A DNA stretch of 64,000 nucleotides, from NCBI GenBank assembly GCA_963781895.1, contig CAWAIM010000005.1, forward strand, positions 1 through 64,000, in the 5' to 3' direction. The stretch's first letter is position 1; the number at the start of each line of letters is the position of its first letter. A model generated the notes under the pieces. It worked only from the letters and a program-made list of their open reading frames with translations, ran no database searches and had not been told where the DNA came from. This document shows, piece by piece, positions 55,526 to 62,767 of this stretch. The DNA comes from Roseiarcus sp963781895 (GTDB taxonomy: Bacteria; Pseudomonadota; Alphaproteobacteria; Rhizobiales; Beijerinckiaceae). A program made the position numbers and the translations under genes.

Positions 55526-56350
55526 CTATTCCTGCGCGGCAAGCTTGTCCGCGAACAGTGCGATCGTCTTGGCGTAGACCGGCGCCGCGTTCCATTCCAG
55601 GAGGACGGCGAAGTTCGGCTCGCCTTCGTCCCAGCCCGCGCCGCGCGTCCAGCCGTGCGCGTGCAGGAAGTTAGCAGTCGAGGCGAGGGCGTCGCCGGAA
55701 TTGTGAATCAGATCCGCGCCGCCGCCGCCATCGACGGTGGTGGCGAATTTTAGATAGGCCGAGGGCATGAACTGAGTCTGTCCGATCTCGCCCGCCCATG
55801 CGCCCCGCATTTCCCCGGGGTTCAGGAGGCCGCGCTCGACGATCATCAGCGCGTCGATCAACTCGGCCCGATAGGTTTGCGCGCGGCGGCAATTGTAGGC
55901 CAGCGTCGCAAGGGCGCTAAAGGTCGGGAACGTGCCCGAACCGGCGCCAAAATCCGTCTCGAGCCCCCAAATCGCCACCAAAACCGGAGCGGGCACGCCA
56001 TAGCGCTGTTCGATTTTTTCGAACGGCTCGGCGTAGGCGATGAGCATCGTCTTGCCCTTCTTGATTCGACCCGACGTGACATGTTGTGCGGCGAACGGGG
56101 CAAAACTCACATGGAGCCCTTGGCCATGATCGTGCGCCAACACCGACGGATCATAGACAACGCCGGTCAGCGCCGCGTCGATCACCTCCGGCGAAATGCC
56201 GTTCTTCGTCGCCACTTGCCTGAAGTCATTGAGCCAGCGGTCAAAACCGGCGGCGCTGTCGCCGCAATCCGCGGCGAGGGCGGATGCAACGCCGAGCGCC
56301 GCCGCCGCGGCGGCGGCAAAGACCAATGTTCTCATCCCGCTCCGTCGCAT
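55526..56350 (-). CDS. Lytic murein transglycosylase, MltB family
   Basis: Periplasmic enzyme that cleaves peptidoglycan glycan strands, forming 1,6-anhydro-MurNAc. The 274-residue protein has a signal peptide (ending near ALAADC), then FDRWLNDFRQVATKNGISPE, the catalytic glutamate in AIWGLETDFGAGSGTF, and ERGLLNPGEMRGAWAGEIGQ, the MltB fold signature. No lipobox is evident, so it is probably soluble. The start at ATG 56350 follows GGAG seven bases upstream; ATG 56335 is possible. Convergent with guaC. Confidence 0.92.
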   Translation of the reverse strand: MRRSGMRTLVFAAAAAAALGVASALAADCGDSAAGFDRWLNDFRQVATKNGISPEVIDAALTGVVYDPSVLAHDHGQGLHVSFAPFAAQHVTSGRIKKGKTMLIAYAEPFEKIEQRYGVPAPVLVAIWGLETDFGAGSGTFPTFSALATLAYNCRRAQTYRAELIDALMIVERGLLNPGEMRGAWAGEIGQTQFMPSAYLKFATTVDGGGGADLIHNSGDALASTANFLHAHGWTRGAGWDEGEPNFAVLLEWNAAPVYAKTIALFADKLAAQE

Positions 56351-56467
56351 GCCAGCGCTCCGGTTTCATCGCAATCGATTCGGGAAACTGCTAAAAGCGA
56401 AACAGGGCCGAACATTGGCCGAGCTCAGACGTTTCCTGCGCGAACCGACGTTGATTCCGATACCGGC

Positions 56468-56716
56468 TCACTTACCCATTTCGGTCTTCATCTTCTTTAA
56501 GGCCTGTGCGCAGCCTACGCTGACTTCCATCTTATGCTCCTTGAGACACCCGACGATACGGCCGCCTCCCGGCTGGACGCCGGGGCAGAGCCTAGCGACG
56601 TCAGACTTACAGAAAGCAATACCATCGGCTTGGGCCGCCAGGACCGATCCCGGAAGCCCAACCAGAGCCAGCGAAACCAACGATGCGACCGTGTTTTGAC
56701 GTACAGGCATGACCAT
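56468..56716 (-). CDS. Small secreted cysteine-containing protein
   Basis: About 82 residues. The signal peptide (NTVASLVSLALVGLPGSVLA, cleavage near LAAQA) leads to a small domain FCKSDVARLCPGVQPGGGRI, then GCLKEHKMEVSVGCAQALKK with four cysteines. The C-x(3)-D-x(4)-C-P-x(7)-G-x(4)-C-L pattern resembles the cysteine-rich repeat seen in Golgi glycoprotein 1-type and many proteobacterial secreted proteins. Start is ambiguous between ATG 56716 and 56710. Function unknown. Frame is intact. Confidence 0.68.
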   Translation of the reverse strand: MVMPVRQNTVASLVSLALVGLPGSVLAAQADGIAFCKSDVARLCPGVQPGGGRIVGCLKEHKMEVSVGCAQALKKMKTEMGK

Positions 56717-56850
56717 CCCCGCGTTGTTGCGTCCGACCGGCGGACTGAGCACAAGCTTGATAATGGCTGCGCCGCAGAACGGTCAAATAGAATGGGGGCC
56801 GGGAAAGCTTCGTTGTGTCACGGTTGGGCGTTGGCCGCTCGGCCGGCAGC

Positions 56851-58152
56851 ATGTTAGAAGCCCCCGCCATGACTCCCGCCGCCCTCGCCGTCCAGGAAAG
56901 CGCGCCGGCGCGCCTCGCCGGCGCGACCCGCGCAGAATTCGCCCATGCCCTTAACGAGATCGGGGTTCCTCATCGCGAACGCAACATGCGCGTATCGCAG
57001 CTCTGGCACTGGATCTATCACCGCGGCGCGGGCGAGTTCTCATCCATGCGCAACATCGCCCGGCCGCTCCTTGAAAAACTCGCCGAACGTTTCACGCTGG
57101 CGCGGCCTGAGATCGTCGCTGAGCAGGTCTCCGCCGACGGCACGCGGAAGTGGCTGTTGCGGATGCCGCGGAACCACGCGCACGACAAGGGCGCGGAGAT
57201 CGAGTGCGTCTATATCCCCGAGTCGGACCGCGGCACGCTCTGCGTCTCCAGCCAGGTCGGCTGCACGTTGAACTGCACGTTCTGCCATACCGGCACGATG
57301 CCGCTCGTGCGCAATCTCACGACGGCGGAGATCGTCGCCCAGGTTCTCGTCGCCCGCGATCGGCTCGGCGACTTTCCCGGCGGTGGCGCGCCGACCGACG
57401 GGCTCGCGCCATTGGGAGTGGGCCTGCGCAGGGTGTCGAATGTCGTCTTCATGGGCATGGGCGAGCCGCTCTACAATTTTGACGCCGTGCGCGACGCGAT
57501 CGCGATTCTGACCGACGGCGACGGCCTGTCGATCTCCAGGCGGCGAATCACCGTCTCGACCTCGGGCGTAGTCCCGGAAATGTCCAAGCTCGGCGCCGAA
57601 TGCGGAACAATGCTCGCGGTCTCCCTGCACGCAACCAACGATCCGCTGCGCGACAAGCTGGTGCCGCTGAACCGCAGATATCCGATCGAACAGCTGCTGC
57701 TGGCCTGTCGCGACTATCCCGGCGCCTCCAACGCGCGCCGCATCACCTTCGAGTACGTGATGCTGAAAGGCGTCAATGACTCGCCGGCCGAGGCGAGGGC
57801 GCTCGTGCGCCTGCTCAAGGGCCTGCCCGCCAAAATCAACCTCATTCCCTTCAATCCGTGGCCCGGCAGCACGCATGAATGTTCGGACTGGGAGACGATC
57901 GAACGCTTTTCCGAGATCGTCTTCAACGCCGGTTACGCAAGCCCGGTGCGAACACCGCGCGGCCGCGATATTCTTGCCGCATGCGGCCAGCTCAAGAGCG
58001 AGAGCGAGAAGCTGCGTGCGCGGACGCGCATGATGCTCGAGGAGAGTTCTGGCCGTTGGGCAAGATTGAAGCGCGCGCGCGCCGGAAAGCGGGGGAAGGC
58101 GACACGGCGTCCGCGCCGGCGCCAAGCCCAGATAAGCCTCCGGGGTCCATAG
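56851..58152 (+). CDS. rlmN: Dual-specificity RNA methyltransferase RlmN
   Basis: Radical-SAM enzyme that methylates C2 of A2503 in 23S rRNA and A37 in some tRNAs. The 433-residue protein has the [4Fe-4S] motif CTLNCTFC (Cys138, 142, 145), RKWLLRMP, VVFMGMGEPLYNFD, the HATNDPLRDKLVP loop and the C-terminal catalytic-type Cys in ILAACGQL. The tail beyond about 410 is basic (RARAGKRGKATRRPRRR) and unusually long. ATG 56851 was taken; ATG 56869 is an alternative. The SorC-type regulator follows 26 bases after the stop. Confidence 0.95.
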   Translation: MLEAPAMTPAALAVQESAPARLAGATRAEFAHALNEIGVPHRERNMRVSQLWHWIYHRGAGEFSSMRNIARPLLEKLAERFTLARPEIVAEQVSADGTRKWLLRMPRNHAHDKGAEIECVYIPESDRGTLCVSSQVGCTLNCTFCHTGTMPLVRNLTTAEIVAQVLVARDRLGDFPGGGAPTDGLAPLGVGLRRVSNVVFMGMGEPLYNFDAVRDAIAILTDGDGLSISRRRITVSTSGVVPEMSKLGAECGTMLAVSLHATNDPLRDKLVPLNRRYPIEQLLLACRDYPGASNARRITFEYVMLKGVNDSPAEARALVRLLKGLPAKINLIPFNPWPGSTHECSDWETIERFSEIVFNAGYASPVRTPRGRDILAACGQLKSESEKLRARTRMMLEESSGRWARLKRARAGKRGKATRRPRRRQAQISLRGP

Positions 58153-58178
58153 CGTCTGCACCGGAGCAAAAAGATGGG

Positions 58179-59153
58179 ATGGCGCAAAGCCGTTCCACCG
58201 AACCCTCCCGTGCGCCCAGGCGCAGCGAGCGCCTGCGCCAGCGCGCGGCATGGATGTACTTCGTCGAGGAGATGACCCAAAGCGCGATCGCCGAAGCGCT
58301 TGGCGTCGGCCGGGTGACGGTCGTGCGGATGTTGGCCGAGGCGAAGGCGTTCGGGGAAGTGCGCATAGCGCTGTCGCGGGGGTACGCGGAACTCGGCGGG
58401 CTCGAGGCCGCGCTCGCCCGGGCCCATGGATTTGACGAGGCAATCGTCGCGCCGCTGTCATCCGCCTCGGCCGATCCGACCGCGCCGATCGGCGCGGCGC
58501 TCGGCGACTTCGTCTCGTCGTTGCTGCGCAACGACATGAAGATCGGACTCGGTTGGGGACGCACCCTCAACCGTTCGCTCGAATATCTGCGCGAGCGCTC
58601 TCTGCGCGACCTCACCGTTGTGTCCCTCGTCGGCGGCGTCACGCATTTCGCCCATGACAATCCGGCCGAGTTTCCCTCGGCCTTCGCCCGCGCCTTCAAC
58701 GCGGATTGTTATCTTGTCCCGTCGCCCGCGCTGGTCGACAGTCCGGCGACCAAGGCGGCACTGATCGAACGCTGCGGACTGGGCGCCGTCTACGATTTTG
58801 CCCGCGCGCTCGATGCCGTTGTCGTCAGCGTCGGCTCGCTTGGACCCGAAGCGACGATCGCGCGCTACCAACTCGTCAGCGAGTCCGAGCGTCGTCTGAT
58901 GCGCGAATATGGCGGCGTCGGCGAGATGCTGTGCAATGTCTTCGGTCGGGACGGCCGGGTCATCGACCACTCTCTCAATCAACGCGTGATGTCGGTCCCG
59001 CTCGAGGCCGTTTGCGCCGCGCCAATCCGCGTGCTCGCCGCCGGCGGCGCCCACAAGCTCGCCGCCCTCGAGGGCGCGATCAAGTTGCTGAGGCCGACGA
59101 CGCTGGTGACCGACGAGACGACGGCGCGCAAATTGGCGGCGGGACCCCGTTAG
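58179..59153 (+). CDS. SorC/DeoR-type sugar-binding transcriptional regulator
   Basis: A 324-residue regulator. The N-terminal helix-turn-helix is in MYFVEEMTQSAIAEALGVGR followed by VTVVRMLAEAKAFGEV. The C-terminal sugar-phosphate-binding domain has IGLGWGRTLNRSLEYL, VSLVGGVTHFAHDN and AAGGAHKLAALEGAIK. The effector is unknown. It follows rlmN on the same strand, but its 3' end overlaps acoC by 4 bases tail-to-tail, so it may control the adjacent acoABC genes; acetoin operons are often governed by AcoR-type activators instead, so this is only a positional guess. Confidence 0.85.
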   Translation: MAQSRSTEPSRAPRRSERLRQRAAWMYFVEEMTQSAIAEALGVGRVTVVRMLAEAKAFGEVRIALSRGYAELGGLEAALARAHGFDEAIVAPLSSASADPTAPIGAALGDFVSSLLRNDMKIGLGWGRTLNRSLEYLRERSLRDLTVVSLVGGVTHFAHDNPAEFPSAFARAFNADCYLVPSPALVDSPATKAALIERCGLGAVYDFARALDAVVVSVGSLGPEATIARYQLVSESERRLMREYGGVGEMLCNVFGRDGRVIDHSLNQRVMSVPLEAVCAAPIRVLAAGGAHKLAALEGAIKLLRPTTLVTDETTARKLAAGPR

Positions 59154-60415
59154 TCCCGGCTGCCGGACCTTGCCAACTCCTCGATCAGCCTTGCGACCTC
59201 GCGCCTGGCCTCCAGATGCGGCATGTGGCCCACGCCGGCGAGCCGATGAAGGGCGATGAGGCCGCTCAGGTTCTCGGCATGATGCGCGGGGGTGATCCTA
59301 TCCTCAAGGCCGACAATGACCTTCGCCGGCATCTCGGGGGCGGCCAAATGGTCGCGTACGCTGAACGCCTGCCGGCCGCGGGCGAACAAGGCGTGCGCCA
59401 GCCGCCGTTGCGCCGCGATCAGGGGCTGATCGGCCCGCTGGCGCAGGGTGATTCTGGCCATCGCGGAGCCCAGCGCGTCGGAGTCGGTGACAAGCAGATG
59501 CAGCCACGGGATCAGGCTCGCCTCCGTGTCGGCCTGCAGAAAGCCCTCGAAGAAGGCCGCGTTGGTCTCTTCGCCGAGCCCCGCCGGGGCGATTAGCATC
59601 AACGACAGCGCCTGAACGCCCGGCGTCCGTGACAGCGCCGTCGCGACCGCGCCGCCAAGCGAATGGCCGACGAGATGCGCTTGCGTCGCGCCTTCCTCGA
59701 TGAGCACTGCCCGCACGGCTTCGACCAGCGCTTCGAAGCTCGCCTCGTCCCCGAGCGGGCTCAGGCCGTGGCCGGGCAGATCGATCGCCAGCGCCGAGCG
59801 GGCTTCGGGCAGCAACCGCTGCACGGGGCGCCAGCCGTTGAGGTCGGCGCCGAAGCCGTGCAGGAATACGATCGGCGCGCCCGGTCCACGCTGGAGCCAC
59901 AGCCGGTTGGCGCGCGGCGCGGTCAGGACGGAAGCGCCGGCGGCGTCGAGATCGCGCTTCTGAATCCGTCCTCTGGGACCGGAGCCATTCAATTTCGTGA
60001 GCGGCAAACCGCGTTCGCGCGCCAATCGGCGCGCCGCCGGCGTGGCGCGCGGGCCCTGGCCCCACGTCGCCGCGCCGTATGCTGCGTCAACGGTCTCGCT
60101 CGCGGCGCGAGACGAAGTCTTTGCGTCGGGGGCTTTCGCGGCCTCGACCTTCGCGACGGTCGGGACGAATTTCTCGCCCTCGGCGACGATCCAACCGATG
60201 CAGGCGCCGACCGGAAGCACGTCGCCCTCGGAAGCCGCGACGAAGCGCAGGACGCCCGACGCCGGAGCGTCGACCTCCATCGCCGCCTTGTCGGTTTCGA
60301 TTTCGAACAAAGTCTCACCCTTGACGACATGCGCGCCTTCCGCCGCGCGCCAGCGGCCCATCCTGCCGCTCGTCATGTCCATGTCGACCCGTGGCATGAC
60401 AATCTCGTGCGCCAT
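59150..60415 (-). CDS. acoC: Acetoin dehydrogenase E2 component (lipoyl acyltransferase with alpha/beta-hydrolase fold)
   Basis: Part of the thiamine-dependent acetoin dehydrogenase complex, which cleaves acetoin to acetaldehyde and acetyl-CoA. The 421-residue protein has a lipoyl domain with the lipoylated Lys43 in FEIETDKAAMEV, a peripheral-subunit-binding domain (ATPAARRLARERGLPLTKLN) and an alpha/beta-hydrolase fold with the nucleophile Ser in LVGHSLGGAVATAL and the acid/His near the end (GVGHMPHLEAR). This hydrolase-type E2 is typical of AcoC. Starts one base after acoB ends. Confidence 0.9.
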   Translation of the reverse strand: MAHEIVMPRVDMDMTSGRMGRWRAAEGAHVVKGETLFEIETDKAAMEVDAPASGVLRFVAASEGDVLPVGACIGWIVAEGEKFVPTVAKVEAAKAPDAKTSSRAASETVDAAYGAATWGQGPRATPAARRLARERGLPLTKLNGSGPRGRIQKRDLDAAGASVLTAPRANRLWLQRGPGAPIVFLHGFGADLNGWRPVQRLLPEARSALAIDLPGHGLSPLGDEASFEALVEAVRAVLIEEGATQAHLVGHSLGGAVATALSRTPGVQALSLMLIAPAGLGEETNAAFFEGFLQADTEASLIPWLHLLVTDSDALGSAMARITLRQRADQPLIAAQRRLAHALFARGRQAFSVRDHLAAPEMPAKVIVGLEDRITPAHHAENLSGLIALHRLAGVGHMPHLEARREVARLIEELARSGSRD

Positions 60416-60416
60416 T

Positions 60417-61409
60417 TCAGACCTCGCCGCGCACGAGGCGCCGCGCCGCCCTCACAATGTCCTCGACCTGCGGAACGGCCGCCTTTTCCAAAACCGGACT
60501 GTAGGGGATGGGCGCCTCGGCGCCGCCGAGCCGCATGATCGGCGCATCGAGATAGTCGAAGGCCTCACTTTCAGCGACAATTGCCGAGACCTCAGCCCCG
60601 ATGCCGAGCGTTTTCACGCCCTCGTAGACCGCGAGGAGTCGCGTCGTCTTCATGACGCTGGCGATGATCGCCGGCTTGTCGATCGGCCTCAGCGAACGAA
60701 GATCGATCACCTCCGGATCGATCCCCTCCTCGGCCAGGATTTCCGAGGCCTCTAGGGCGCGATGGACCATGATCGCTGTCGCGACGATGGTCAGATCACG
60801 GCCTACACGTCTGACGACCGCGCGGTCGAGCGGCGTCTCGTAGGCGCCCTCCGGCACGGGACCTTTCATTTTATACAGCAGCTTATGCTCGAAAACGATC
60901 ACCGGATCGGGGTCCTTGATCGCCGCGAGCAGCATGCCCTTGATGTCTTCCGGCGTCGCTGGCTCGACGACCTTGAGGCCGGGAACATGCGCATACCAGG
61001 CCTCGATGCTCTGGCTGTGCTGCGCCGCGCCCCCGAGCCCCGATCCGGTCGGCATGCGGAAGACCACCGGCACGTTGACCGCGCCGCCCAGCATGTAGCG
61101 CAGTTTCGCGGCCTGGTTGACGATCTGCTCCATCGCCAGCATCGAAAAGTCGGAGAACTGAAACTCGTAGACCGGCAGCATTCCGGTCAGCGCCGCGCCG
61201 ACCGCGACGCCCGCGCCGCCGAGTTCGGAGATCGGCGTGTCCATCACCCGCTCCTCGCCAAAGCGCTCGACCAGATCGCCCGTGACCTGAAACGCGCCGC
61301 CATAGACGCCGATGTCCTCGCCCATCAGGAACACACGCTCGTCGCTTTCGAGTGCGATGGCCAGCGCCTCGCGGATTGCTTCCGCATAAGTAAGCTCTCG
61401 GGCGCTCAC
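60417..61409 (-). CDS. acoB: Acetoin dehydrogenase E1 component, beta subunit
   Basis: Beta subunit of the thiamine-dependent E1 enzyme, 330 residues. Starts at GTG 61409, overlapping the acoA stop (GTGA), so translation is coupled. Visible features are FLMGEDIGVYGGAFQVTGDL, EERVMDTPISELGGAGVAVG, PTGSGLGGAAQHSQS and VVRRVGRDLTIVATAIMV. The residues match E1-beta proteins of 2-oxo acid and acetoin dehydrogenases; the acoC-type E2 neighbour supports acetoin. The longer in-frame stretch upstream of the GTG is an arginine-rich shadow of acoA. Confidence 0.92.
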   Translation of the reverse strand: MSARELTYAEAIREALAIALESDERVFLMGEDIGVYGGAFQVTGDLVERFGEERVMDTPISELGGAGVAVGAALTGMLPVYEFQFSDFSMLAMEQIVNQAAKLRYMLGGAVNVPVVFRMPTGSGLGGAAQHSQSIEAWYAHVPGLKVVEPATPEDIKGMLLAAIKDPDPVIVFEHKLLYKMKGPVPEGAYETPLDRAVVRRVGRDLTIVATAIMVHRALEASEILAEEGIDPEVIDLRSLRPIDKPAIIASVMKTTRLLAVYEGVKTLGIGAEVSAIVAESEAFDYLDAPIMRLGGAEAPIPYSPVLEKAAVPQVEDIVRAARRLVRGEV

Positions 61410-62440
61410 TGGCGGCGAGCCTCCACGGCCGACACGACGTCGCGCGCCACCTCGGCCGGCGACGGCCAAGGCCCGGCGCTGGCGATGACGACGGCCTCGG
61501 CCATTTCCTTCTCCACCTCGGCCCCGATTGCGGCGAGCCGCTCTGCGGGCGCGAGACCGATCGCGCAAATTTCCGCCTCGAACCGGGCGATCGGGTCGCG
61601 CGCCTTCCAGGTCTCGATCTCCTCGCGCGAACGATAGCGGTTACGGTCCGAGCGCGAATGGCCACGAGTGCGATAAGTCTTGGCCTCGATCAGCGTCGGA
61701 CCTTCGCCCGCCCGCGCCCGCTCCGTCGCCACGAACGCGGCTTCCGCCACGGCGGCGAAATCGTTGCCGTCGACGATCACGCCGGGAATGGCGTAGGCGC
61801 TTGCACGGTCTGCGACATTGGCGACAGCCGTCGAGCGGGCGATCGCCATTGACATCGCATATTGGTTGTTTTCGCACACGAAAACGACCGGAAGCTTCCA
61901 GATCGACGCGATGTTGAGCGCCTCGTGAAACGCGCCCTCATTGTTGGCGCCGTCGCCGAAGAACGCGACCGCGACCGCGCCGTTGCGCCTCTTCTTGGCG
62001 CTAAGCGCGGCTCCGACCGCGATCGGAAGACCGCCGCCGACGATGCCGTTCGCGCCGAGATTGCCCATGGCGGGCACGGCGATATGCATCGAGCCGCCGC
62101 GCCCTTTGCAGTAGCCGCTTTCGCGACCAAGAAACTCGGCGAACATCGGCGCAAGCTCGGCGCCCTTGGCGATGCAATGGCCGTGGCCGCGATGGGTCGA
62201 GGTGATGCAGTCGGCGTCGATGAGGGGCATGCAGGCCCCGACCGCCGACGCCTCCTGTCCGATCGACAGGTGCATCGTGCCGTAGCTGAGACCGCGAATA
62301 TACGAATCCTCCGCCGCCTCCTCGAAGCGGCGGATGCGATGCATCCGGCGCAACGCCCCCAACACCTCCTCGAGCGACAAGCGGTCGTAAACCTTGGGTC
62401 GCCCCGGATTCGATCGCGCAGACGCGGTATGCGACGTCAA
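61406..62440 (-). CDS. acoA: Acetoin dehydrogenase E1 component, alpha subunit
   Basis: Alpha subunit of the thiamine-dependent E1 enzyme, 344 residues. The thiamine diphosphate motif is GDGANNEGAFHEALN, with GHGHCIAKGA, GRGGSMHIAVPAMGNLGANG and YRTRGHSRSDRNRYR. Starts at TTG 62440 with an excellent Shine-Dalgarno (AAGGAGG, eight bases upstream); there is no ATG nearby. First gene of the acoABC run. A dedicated E3 (lipoamide dehydrogenase) gene is not in this window, so the complex probably borrows one from elsewhere. No clear sigma-54 promoter is visible upstream. Confidence 0.92.
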   Translation of the reverse strand: MTSHTASARSNPGRPKVYDRLSLEEVLGALRRMHRIRRFEEAAEDSYIRGLSYGTMHLSIGQEASAVGACMPLIDADCITSTHRGHGHCIAKGAELAPMFAEFLGRESGYCKGRGGSMHIAVPAMGNLGANGIVGGGLPIAVGAALSAKKRRNGAVAVAFFGDGANNEGAFHEALNIASIWKLPVVFVCENNQYAMSMAIARSTAVANVADRASAYAIPGVIVDGNDFAAVAEAAFVATERARAGEGPTLIEAKTYRTRGHSRSDRNRYRSREEIETWKARDPIARFEAEICAIGLAPAERLAAIGAEVEKEMAEAVVIASAGPWPSPAEVARDVVSAVEARRQ

Positions 62441-62767
62441 TCGGTTTGCCTCCTTGGCGCGAGCCTCGGTCGAATCGCCATTGTTGGAGCATATTGGAAC
62501 TTTTGTCCCTCGAAAAGCTCAACACGTTCAGAATTGATCCCTCGCCGCGTTGCGGCTCGCGGTCATCACGAATCCGCGCCTTCCGTAACCGCGACGCGAC
62601 GCCAAAGCGCGGCGAATTTGCCTCACGCAATGGATGATAGACATTGCCTATCCATCGATCGAAAATAATCAAAATCACAGGCGCGTTGAACTAGCGGTTT
62701 TTTTGTGGCGCGGGGTGACAAACCATAAATTGCAGTGCAATGTGAAGGGGTCAGGGAGGAAACGCCG
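62441..62767. promoter_or_regulatory. Divergent region between acoA and the PQQ alcohol dehydrogenase
   Basis: 327 bases with no gene, containing the promoters of both divergent transcripts. It has a T7 run (62698-62704) and AT-rich patches such as GAAAATAATCAAAATCAC near 62660. I see neither a good -24/-12 (sigma-54) pair nor a confident -35/-10. Confidence 0.4.
62729..62741. promoter_or_regulatory. Perfect palindrome ATTGCA-G-TGCAAT, possible operator
   Basis: A 13-base perfect palindrome 26 bases before the PQQ dehydrogenase ATG. The size and position suit a repressor site. Chance occurrence cannot be excluded from one copy. The Shine-Dalgarno GGGAGGAAA lies just beyond it. Confidence 0.35.

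Noticed and set aside
61410..61568. Upstream in-frame extension of acoB
   Set aside because: The extra 53 residues are an arginine- and glycine-rich shadow of acoA; the GTG at 61409 overlapping the acoA stop gives the standard E1-beta N terminus.
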